Assembly (NCBI GenBank): GCA_016286205.1 | Contig: JAEESF010000005.1 | Span: 101,794 to 165,793, forward strand | Direction: 5' to 3' | Length of the DNA stretch: 64,000 nt | Source of the DNA: Colicola sp016286205 | GTDB taxonomy: Bacteria; Bacteroidota; Bacteroidia; Bacteroidales; Paludibacteraceae | Shown here: piece by piece, positions 57,508 through 64,000 of the stretch | How the letters are laid out: each line of letters starts with the position of its first letter | Numbering within the stretch: the first letter of the stretch is position 1 | Made by a program: the position numbers and the translations under genes | Notes under the pieces: generated by a model | The model's database searches: none | Told to the model about the DNA's origin: nothing | The model's input: only the letters and a program-made list of their open reading frames with translations

Positions 57508-59478
57508 TTATTGTAATAATACACGTCCATACTCCATATTTGTTTCTGCTCCCAGTCTCACATTGAGATTTCCGAACTGTTTTAAGTATAATGTGCCGTT
57601 ATGCATCAACTGTAGTTTTGCCGAGGTCTGTACATCTATATTCGCATTGACAATACTCCCTGTATCAACGATCAATGTTCCTCCATTTTGAACAATAATT
57701 TTCGCAGCTGGATTCATTGTTAGTTGTGCCGTTATTGTCAGTATCGCATTATTTGTCACAATAATATTACCGCAATGAGTAGTATCTGAATTCCATGTAG
57801 TATTAGAACTAATAGTTGTAGTAGAATAAGGAAATACGTAAGTAGCGAAGTTTCCGTAATTATCCATTTCTGCCAATTCTGGATTTGAGTCATCTCCATC
57901 GGGTATATCAGGGCAGCAAACAGGACAGGTACTTGGCTTGTCCCCCAATCCCCAGAAGTAATAGCCGTCATTATCTGCATCTTCGCAAACAATATCATTG
58001 GTCGTTAAAGTAGATAGTGTAACAGGGTAAGATAAAACCCTCGTATAGTTACGAGTATTATCATTCTCATATACAACATACAAGTAACCTTCTGTAGGAT
58101 TATTTGCTCCATAACTATTTTTATAAATCCAATATGTCTTTCCTATTAAACTACTACCTGCAGAAATAATCGTATCAATATTTGGAGAAGGTGATTGTGG
58201 CGTGTACGCAATATGTGTTCCTTCCATAATTGTACCATATCCACATAAACACATTACATGGCATGTATGACCATTACAATAGCCAGACGCAACAGGACCA
58301 TTATTTATTAATACGTTTTTCAACTGATTTGTCCCAGAAGAGGATCCGTAATGGCTAGATATATTTACCGTATATAAGGGAGATTGACATTTTGTTGCAC
58401 ATGGAATTGTTGAGTCGTTTTGAAAGGGAAAACATTCTTCATTCACTATTCCATGAGTCAATATGTAATCATATGTGTCTTCTGGATATCCACCTGAGTG
58501 TAAAGAGGGATGTCCACTGGCATCTGCAATCACACAGGATCCAATTTCTTGTTCGGATAAATCTATATTGAGAAGTCTGTTATAATATAAATTCGTGTGA
58601 CTTTCTAATGCGGCAAGAGCCCCAAATATCCAACATCCTCCATTGCCAGAGACCCAATTGTCTGGCTCCGCTTGATTTTTTACAGGAGTCATCCAGTTTT
58701 TCCCATGACGATTACGCCAATCAAAACTTTCCACATATGAGTTTACATCACGTGTCTCTGGGATATCTTGTTGCATGGTATCTATAGAATCTAACCCATG
58801 TGCTTTTACTACAAAAAAACCACCGACATAGTACTCGATACCATCAGATAAATAATGGTCACAAGTCGCACCCAATATCTTTTTCTTCTCCGAATAAGAA
58901 AGTCCGGAAATAGATGTTTTACCGGCAATCCAATATTGTCCGTTCTCCACGTTTTGCTGGTTCCATCTTTTAATAAAATAATCCTCTTGCGCAGCAAGTA
59001 GATCCTTTCTAATTCCCATTTTTGCTTCAGATGAGAGATTTCTATTTATTGGTGCGGTTATTATTTGAGAAATTTCCACTTGTGCATGATCTACAAAAAC
59101 TTTTAATTCTTTGGGGAGAATGTCGTCTAATACGACTGTTTCAATCGCTATAGTGGAGAAATCATGTTGCCCGTTATTTGTATACATGTTGAAATCTTCA
59201 AAAACAAGATACTCCCGACCTGCTTTGTCTATCAATAATATACGGACGATGGCATCCCTATTATTAAGCCATGTTTGACCACTTATCGCTAATCCGGATA
59301 TAGGATTGTCAAATGATAACTGAATAGTAGTATCGGAAGAAATATAGAGTCTTTTGAGAAAATTTGATGTTTCCATCAAATTTCCTTGAGGCAACTTAAA
59401 TGCAGGAGTATCGTAGAGTGTAGCATGCCCAACTATACTCTCGATCAATAGTAACAACAATATATGATACTTCTTCAT
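57508..59478 (-). CDS. Secreted papain-like protease with beta-repeat C-terminus
   Basis: 656 residues with a signal peptide. The propeptide-like region is followed by a C1A domain: GNGGCWIFGALAALES (Cys282), TCHVMCLCGYG (His407), YKNSYGAN (Asn454). Then a Ca-binding MopE-like Asp-rich segment (DADNDGYYFWGLGDKPSTC, DIPDGDDSNPEL) and a right-handed beta-helix-like tail (IIVQNGGTLIVDTGSIVNANI). It lacks the usual T9SS sorting domain and ends at YGRVLLQ, unlike the other two proteases here. It follows the S74-type fiber gene by 10 nt. Confidence 0.85.
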   Translation of the reverse strand: MKKYHILLLLLIESIVGHATLYDTPAFKLPQGNLMETSNFLKRLYISSDTTIQLSFDNPISGLAISGQTWLNNRDAIVRILLIDKAGREYLVFEDFNMYTNNGQHDFSTIAIETVVLDDILPKELKVFVDHAQVEISQIITAPINRNLSSEAKMGIRKDLLAAQEDYFIKRWNQQNVENGQYWIAGKTSISGLSYSEKKKILGATCDHYLSDGIEYYVGGFFVVKAHGLDSIDTMQQDIPETRDVNSYVESFDWRNRHGKNWMTPVKNQAEPDNWVSGNGGCWIFGALAALESHTNLYYNRLLNIDLSEQEIGSCVIADASGHPSLHSGGYPEDTYDYILTHGIVNEECFPFQNDSTIPCATKCQSPLYTVNISSHYGSSSGTNQLKNVLINNGPVASGYCNGHTCHVMCLCGYGTIMEGTHIAYTPQSPSPNIDTIISAGSSLIGKTYWIYKNSYGANNPTEGYLYVVYENDNTRNYTRVLSYPVTLSTLTTNDIVCEDADNDGYYFWGLGDKPSTCPVCCPDIPDGDDSNPELAEMDNYGNFATYVFPYSTTTISSNTTWNSDTTHCGNIIVTNNAILTITAQLTMNPAAKIIVQNGGTLIVDTGSIVNANIDVQTSAKLQLMHNGTLYLKQFGNLNVRLGAETNMEYGRVLLQ

Positions 59479-59488
59479 AATGTCTTAA

Positions 59489-60706
59489 TTATTTCGTTAA
59501 AATCATACGTTTGGTATCAATGACTTGCCCGTCTGCGATAAGCGAATACAGATACATTCCAGCCTCCAGATGACCAGCTGTGATAATAACGGAACCAGCG
59601 CCAAATGAATGAATAGGATAATCAGCCACTTGTGTGCCGTTCATATTGTAAACATATAGAGTCGCACTCTGCGTATTTGTTGGCAGCAAATAACCAATCT
59701 CTGTATCAATAGAGAATGGATTGGGATTGTTTTGATATAGAACGGCTTGATGGTCAGCAGAATCTCCACTAGCGGGTGCCCTACGCGGCGCTTGCTGTGG
59801 ATTGCCCTGTGCTTTCAATTCCTCTACCTCTGCGGATAAATCTTGTACGGCTTCTATTAGCAGCGGAATGAGTTCCACATAATTGACACTCAAATAACCG
59901 GCACCATCTTCATATACCAGTTCCGGAAAGAGTTTCTGCACTTCCTGGGCAATAAACCCATAGTGTTTTCTGTCAAACTCAGTATCTTTGCTAAAGTATG
60001 ATACCTGGAATGTCCCGGAATCGTTTTTTACAGTAACATCTTCAGGATTCCAATAGAAATGAACAGGGCGAAGTGCTTGGATCTTTTGTACGGCATCTTT
60101 CTCTACTGACGTTACATTTATTTTTAAACGGGCATCCGAATTCAAATTGAATGAATTGGCATAAAGTGCTCCGATAACCTGCGTCTTTCCCCTAAAATAT
60201 CCGGCTAGTCTTTCAAAGGTAGGCGTTAGTGTGACCTCATTAGTACCATACACGCCAGCCCCATTCATATTGGAACTAGTACTTTCTTTGATTATTCCAT
60301 ATACACCATAATTCAGCCCGTAGTAAGAGCCTGCCGCTATTCCGTATACACCACAGGATTTGCCCTGTGTGCCGGAAGAAGCCAAGGCATCACCATAAAC
60401 ACCGATTTTATTTTTTGATATGCCTCGGCATAAGCCAAAGAATGCATACTCTGTAGAATTTGTAACCGTGGATGCGGAATGTGAATATATCACATAATTA
60501 TGAGCTCCTGCCTGTTGTCCAATTCTACGTACAGTCAGACCGGCATTAGTTATACCAACGGTATCTATTGCCAAATACGAAAGTGGTGTGAGCCCATTGG
60601 CAAGATGTATACCGACTCTTCCATTACTCGCTACTTTCAATTGTGCATTTAGAGGAAATGTGCAAACAAAGCATAGTATTGCACTAAAAAGATAGATTTT
60701 TTTCAT
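59489..60706 (-). CDS. Secreted S74-type fiber-like protein with T9SS sorting domain
   Basis: 405 residues. Signal peptide (MKKIYLFSAILCFVCTFPLNA), beta-rich shaft (GVYGIAAGSYYGLNYGVYGI repeats), then an endosialidase-type intramolecular chaperone region (SDARLKINVTSVEKDAVQKI, HYGFIAQEVQKLFPELV, VNYVELIPLLIEAVQDL). It finishes with a T9SS type A domain (NNPNPFSIDTEIGYLLPT). Self-trimerising surface fiber is likely. Operon with the papain-like protease, mirroring the fiber-C10 pair at 46150-48771. Confidence 0.87.
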   Translation of the reverse strand: MKKIYLFSAILCFVCTFPLNAQLKVASNGRVGIHLANGLTPLSYLAIDTVGITNAGLTVRRIGQQAGAHNYVIYSHSASTVTNSTEYAFFGLCRGISKNKIGVYGDALASSGTQGKSCGVYGIAAGSYYGLNYGVYGIIKESTSSNMNGAGVYGTNEVTLTPTFERLAGYFRGKTQVIGALYANSFNLNSDARLKINVTSVEKDAVQKIQALRPVHFYWNPEDVTVKNDSGTFQVSYFSKDTEFDRKHYGFIAQEVQKLFPELVYEDGAGYLSVNYVELIPLLIEAVQDLSAEVEELKAQGNPQQAPRRAPASGDSADHQAVLYQNNPNPFSIDTEIGYLLPTNTQSATLYVYNMNGTQVADYPIHSFGAGSVIITAGHLEAGMYLYSLIADGQVIDTKRMILTK

Positions 60707-60749
60707 AGTAAGACTAATGAATTAATAATTTAATTTGGCTTTGCACTCG

Positions 60750-60780
60750 CAAAATTACAATATTTTTTTTATTTGTGCAA
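60750..60780 (-). promoter_or_regulatory. Promoter of the S74 fiber/papain operon
   Basis: -7 box TAATTTTG (complement 60750-60757), 20 nt, TTG (complement 60778-60780). Confidence 0.78.
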
Positions 60781-60821
60781 AAAAATGAGGCTTTTTTTGA
60801 TTTTTTAGAAAGCCTCATTTT
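60781..60821 (-). terminator. Terminator after the 60835 gene
   Basis: AAAATGAGGCTTT / AAAGCCTCATTTT hairpin with poly-T on the minus strand, just after the 60835 stop and directly before the next promoter. Confidence 0.8.
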
Positions 60822-60834
60822 CATGCACATTCGA

Positions 60835-61230
60835 TTATTGAACCATGAATTGCCCAATTAATTCACCGAAAATAGTCTGAATATGGAGAATATAAGTGCC
60901 GATGGCAGTGATTTGCTCTTGCAGACAAGTAGTGAATTGCTGATTGAGTACTTCGTTGCCGGTAGCTGCATTCGTAACCGTAGCGTAGGCATTAGGAATT
61001 TGCCAATTTTGTTTGAAAATAGACAACATGTTACCATTGATTGTAGCATGAAAACTGGTTGGGTCGATGTGTGTACCTCCGTACTGTCCGGAGTCATCCA
61101 ACGGATCATCACCAGGAATCGGACTCATTCCGACAACCTCAATCAATGTGATCTCTACTTCTTCAGCACGAAGAATACATGGTGCTACCAAAAGAACACT
61201 AAGCACCAACGCGAAAATTTTGTTCTTTAT
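60835..61230 (-). CDS. Short secreted protein with a non-ATG start
   Basis: About 130 residues. The signal peptide continues upstream of the first canonical-type codon as KNKIFALVLSVLLVAPCILRA. The codon aligned with the ATG of the duplicated fiber gene (48769-48771) is ATA (61228-61230), so the start is ATA, the preceding ATT, or a TTG at 61209 that truncates the signal. The mature part is small, with SPIPGDDPLDDSGQYGG and a beta end GTYILHIQTIFGELIGQFMVQ, which is T9SS-domain-like in pattern. Possibly a decaying gene. Its promoter is a copy of the fiber-gene promoter. Confidence 0.55.
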   Translation of the reverse strand: MKNKIFALVLSVLLVAPCILRAEEVEITLIEVVGMSPIPGDDPLDDSGQYGGTHIDPTSFHATINGNMLSIFKQNWQIPNAYATVTNAATGNEVLNQQFTTCLQEQITAIGTYILHIQTIFGELIGQFMVQ

Positions 61231-61455
61231 AATGATAAAAATTTTAATGTTAAATAGTAAAAAGTAACCGCCAAATCATCGAACGATTTGACGGTGCAAA
61301 ATTACTGCTTTTGAACCAAATGAGCAAGAAAACAAGGTCTACATTTGCAAAATGCAAACAGCTGAGGATCAGTTATTTATGAAAATCACTGGTCTACAAT
61401 CTACAATAGCTATGGTTCAGTGAGCATATTTAGTAGGTATTTTTTTAGTTTTTGA
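61213..61455. repeat. Duplicated promoter segment, copy 2
   Basis: Partner of 48755-48995. Here the distal part belongs to the intact regulator gene, so this copy is the likely source. Confidence 0.85.
61297..61327 (-). promoter_or_regulatory. Promoter of the 60835 gene
   Basis: -7 box TAATTTTG (complement 61297-61304), 20 nt, TTG (complement 61325-61327), shared with 48840-48870. Confidence 0.78.
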
Positions 61456-62792
61456 GGGTCAGTACCCAACTTAACAGAAATGCGTTTTTTCAGCGTTTTA
61501 ATCCCCGACGGGTAACTATAGAAAATAGTGTCCGCAATCTGTTTTTGAGAAAAATCCAGTAAGGTAAGTATGCAGAAGCGTACTTCTGTTTCGTTTAGCT
61601 TCTGGGCTTCTAATTTTCTAGCTATACCGCCCATATATAAATCTGCATCGGACTTCATCAACGGATAGCTCTTCCAATGTAGGGTACGATCTATGTCATT
61701 TACGTCAATGTGCTGTTTGATGGATTGCGCAACCGAATCAATCTGGTCTGTGACAATTTGTGTCACTTTTTGTTTCATCCTGCGTTTGTGTACCACGTAC
61801 CTCACGATGGCGCCTATGAGCAGGATAGAAATGATGAGCGCGCATATGCTCCACCAATTATATCTGCGTTTTAGGTCTTGTCTGAGCAGTTCGGCCGCTA
61901 TCATTAGTTGCTCTTTCCATGGCTCATAATCTTGCAGACGGACATCTTCTCTGTCAGATGTTAGGCGCAGGATATCATCACTGCAGAGAGTGGAGTCGTC
62001 GTGCGAAAGAATATATAAAGCATTATACTTGTCTCCGCTATAGGTGGAATTGTCCATGATGAACTGAGCATAATAGAGAGCTGAGTCTTTCTGACCTAAA
62101 AGAGAATATGCTTGTGCCGTCATCATGATGCCTGCTATTTCGCCACTCTGTCTGTAGAAATCGGTTGCGTAAACAATGGCTGAATCATATTGGTGATTGC
62201 GCAGGTAACATTCTGCTTTTGTTTCTTTAACCTTAATCAAGACTCCATTGTTCTTACATTCGGACTCAATAATAGATATGAGGCTGTCTGCGCAGTCTTG
62301 ATCTCCGCTTACGCCCTTGACAAAGGCCATCGCGTTGAGTATGTGATGATAAGATGTTGAATCTTGCGCCTTCAGAAAGTTGTGCGCCGAAGATTGAAGA
62401 GTGGTATATGCCAGTTCGTATTCTTCAGCCTGTCGACACATCCCTCCCATATTGCTATATACTCGACCAAGAAGATTATAGTTGCTCGTGCGAGAATGTG
62501 TAGCTGCGATAAAGCATTTCATGGCGGCAACAGGATTCTCTTTTTCGCGTAATAATCGGCCATAATAGTAGCAGCTATGTGCATACTCGTCCGGGTAGAA
62601 CCACCTCCATCTGCCCAAGGTAGTATATGCTTCGGCCAGGTGCGCACTATCTACGTACGTCTGACCGGCTGTCCGCAAGCTGTCTGCGGTAGTAACGATA
62701 TTGCACGCTTCATGCAATGCTCGTACGGAACATGCTGGAAGTGCGAAACACAGGGCACTCAATATCAGTAATATGGCTGATTTGGTATGCAT
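61410..62792 (-). CDS. TPR-containing membrane regulator with C-terminal HTH
   Basis: About 460 residues from MHTKSAILLILSALCFALPAC (signal or lipobox-like); the earlier in-frame ATG (62870) overlaps the promoters. Tetratricopeptide repeats fill residues 40-290 (periplasmic). One membrane helix follows (WWSICALIISILLIGAIVRYV), then a cytoplasmic LuxR-like helix-turn-helix, LNETEVRFCILTLLDFSQKQ and IADTIFYSYPSGIKTLKKRI. This is a Bacteroidota one-component sensor type that links an envelope signal to transcription. Being next to the surface-protein units, it is the obvious candidate regulator for them, though no binding site is proven. Confidence 0.82.
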   Translation of the reverse strand: MHTKSAILLILSALCFALPACSVRALHEACNIVTTADSLRTAGQTYVDSAHLAEAYTTLGRWRWFYPDEYAHSCYYYGRLLREKENPVAAMKCFIAATHSRTSNYNLLGRVYSNMGGMCRQAEEYELAYTTLQSSAHNFLKAQDSTSYHHILNAMAFVKGVSGDQDCADSLISIIESECKNNGVLIKVKETKAECYLRNHQYDSAIVYATDFYRQSGEIAGIMMTAQAYSLLGQKDSALYYAQFIMDNSTYSGDKYNALYILSHDDSTLCSDDILRLTSDREDVRLQDYEPWKEQLMIAAELLRQDLKRRYNWWSICALIISILLIGAIVRYVVHKRRMKQKVTQIVTDQIDSVAQSIKQHIDVNDIDRTLHWKSYPLMKSDADLYMGGIARKLEAQKLNETEVRFCILTLLDFSQKQIADTIFYSYPSGIKTLKKRISVKLGTDPQKLKKYLLNMLTEP

Positions 62793-62807
62793 TATTTGTT
62801 GCGGCTG

Positions 62808-62838
62808 CAAAGATAATGAAAATATTTGAGGTGTGCAA
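62808..62838 (-). promoter_or_regulatory. Promoter of the TPR/HTH regulator gene
   Basis: -7 box TATCTTTG (complement 62808-62815), 20 nt, TTG (complement 62836-62838); only about 15 nt to the start codon. Confidence 0.72.
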
Positions 62839-62864
62839 ATAAATGGAATAAATTTTAGGGAAAT

Positions 62865-62895
62865 TTGCATATGTCAAAAAAAAGCAGTACTTTTG
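62865..62895 (+). promoter_or_regulatory. Promoter of glyS
   Basis: TTG at 62865-62867, 20 nt, TACTTTTG at 62888-62895; the spacer CATATGTCAAAAAAAAGCAG nearly equals that of korA. Confidence 0.85.
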
Positions 62896-62934
62896 CAGCC
62901 GCAAAAGTTTCGGAACATACAAAAAATCAAGAAT

Positions 62935-64000
62935 ATGGCACAACAAACTCAAGAAGAAACATTCAAGAAAATCGTGGCGCATTGCAAGGAGTACGGCTTC
63001 GTTTTTCCTAGCAGCGAGATTTATGACGGTCTGGGAGCTGTCTATGACTACGGACAGAACGGCGTCGAACTGAAGAACAACATTAAGCGTTACTGGTGGG
63101 ACAGCATGACTCTGCTGCACGAGAATATCGTCGGCATCGATGCTGCTATTTTTATGCACCCGACGACCTGGAAAGCTTCCGGTCACGTCGATGCTTTCAA
63201 CGACCCGCTGATTGACAACCGCGACTCGAAGAAGCGTTATCGTGCTGACGTCCTGATCGAAGATCAGATTGCCAAGTACGACGACAAAATCGCTAAGGAA
63301 GTAGAGAAAGCTCGCAAGCGTTTTGGCGACTCGTTCGACGAGGAACTATATAGAAAAACGAATGAACGAGTTAGTGAATTAGTGAGCAAGCGCGAAGCAC
63401 TGCACGCGCGCTTTGCCAAGGCCATGAACGATAATAATTTGGACGAACTGAAACAGATCATCTTGGACGAAGAAATCGTTTGCCCGATCAGCGGAACACG
63501 CAACTGGACCGATGTTCGTCAGTTCAACCTGATGTTCTCCACCGAGATGGGTTCGACTGCTGATGGCGCCATGAAGATTTACCTCCGTCCGGAAACAGCA
63601 CAAGGCATCTTTGTCAATTTCCTCAATGTGCAGAAGACCGGCCGTATGAAGATACCTTTCGGTATCGCACAGATCGGTAAGGCATTCCGCAACGAGATAG
63701 TCGCACGTCAGTTTATTTTCCGTATGCGCGAATTCGAGCAGATGGAGATGCAGTTCTTCGTTCGTCCGGGAGAGGAACTCAAATGGTTCGAGCACTGGAA
63801 AGCCTTCCGCCTGAAATGGCACAAAGCACTAGGCCTAGGCGATGAGAAATATCGTTTCCACGATCACGACAAACTGGCTCACTATGCCAATGCCGCTACC
63901 GATATCGAGTTCCTCATGCCGTTCGGATTCAAAGAGGTAGAGGGTATCCACAGCCGCACCAATTTCGACCTTTCGTCGCACGCCAAATACAGCGGCAAGA
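62935..64000 (+). CDS. glyS: Glycyl-tRNA synthetase, 3' partial
   Basis: Class II aminoacyl-tRNA synthetase of the alpha2 (eukaryote/Gram-positive-like) type, which Bacteroidota use. The frame from the ATG at 62935 is open to the window edge (355 codons). Motif 1 region YGFVFPSSEIYDGLGAVYDYG and the Gly-specific NFNLMFSTEMG-type segment (QFNLMFSTEMGSTADGAM) are present, followed by motif 2 LRPETAQGIFVNFLN and QIGKAFRNEI, then REFEQMEMQFFVRP. The C-terminal motif 3 and anticodon domain lie beyond 64000. Divergent from the regulator gene. Confidence 0.96.
   Translation, partial: MAQQTQEETFKKIVAHCKEYGFVFPSSEIYDGLGAVYDYGQNGVELKNNIKRYWWDSMTLLHENIVGIDAAIFMHPTTWKASGHVDAFNDPLIDNRDSKKRYRADVLIEDQIAKYDDKIAKEVEKARKRFGDSFDEELYRKTNERVSELVSKREALHARFAKAMNDNNLDELKQIILDEEIVCPISGTRNWTDVRQFNLMFSTEMGSTADGAMKIYLRPETAQGIFVNFLNVQKTGRMKIPFGIAQIGKAFRNEIVARQFIFRMREFEQMEMQFFVRPGEELKWFEHWKAFRLKWHKALGLGDEKYRFHDHDKLAHYANAATDIEFLMPFGFKEVEGIHSRTNFDLSSHAKYSGK

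Overview
This window is chromosomal DNA from an anaerobic member of the Bacteroidales (Bacteroidota). It may be an uncultured gut or rumen lineage; genus and family cannot be fixed from the sequence alone. Three things support the placement. Promoters have the Bacteroidota form, TTG, about 20 nt, then TAnnTTTG, found more than fifteen times. Secreted proteins carry type IX secretion (T9SS) sorting domains. The gene families are typical of the order: PCMD protein, BspA-type leucine-rich repeats, DUF3467, fused KorA, and RnfBCDGEA preceded by RseC. No rRNA, tRNA or CRISPR array was seen.

Core region, 1-38.5 kb. A hexuronate catabolic operon (uxaC, kdgK, eda, hexuronate-type MFS transporter) meets aroC tail to tail. 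Next come a PCMD secreted protein, a GT2 glycosyltransferase, DUF3467, a nucleoside phosphorylase and a lipoprotein dipeptidyl peptidase III. These are followed by a chimeric ORF joining a miniaturised EPSP synthase to a headless glycosyltransferase. The rseC-rnfBCDGEA operon has an RnfB that lacks its ferredoxin domains. It is divergent from ftsK, a BspA-like LRR protein, a LolA-like protein and trxB. KorAB (2-oxoglutarate:ferredoxin oxidoreductase) is divergent from lepA, an antiporter, yqeY and dedA. The division genes murC-ftsQ-ftsA-ftsZ close the region. KorAB and Rnf together describe a ferredoxin/NADH economy. Convergent genes in this region abut with almost no spacer.

Accessory region, 38.5-62.9 kb. 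It opens with an operon-like island of six to seven unknown small genes on the minus strand (38.66-41.57 kb) with structured spacers. Then come units of secreted proteins: a papain-like protease with two lipoproteins, a fiber-like protein with a C10 (streptopain) protease, and a second fiber-like (S74-type) protein with another papain-like protease. They are followed by a TPR/HTH membrane regulator. A segment of about 240 bp carrying a promoter and the regulator's 3' end is duplicated between two of these units. Between the units is a low-GC defence islet, 49.4-56.5 kb. It contains an RloA/RloB (AbiL-like) ATPase-TOPRIM pair, a possible PD-(D/E)XK nuclease with a gene remnant before it, an orphan structured small RNA with its own strong promoter and terminator, and a 725-residue protein joining a winged helix, a PIN nuclease, a coiled coil and two membrane helices. 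I consider this last protein, with the adjacent RNA, the best candidate for an undescribed system. The window ends inside glyS.

Two genome-wide habits stand out. Short palindromic or tandem word repeats have entered reading frames (murC, aroA-GT). Core enzymes are trimmed (AroA, AroC, RnfB).
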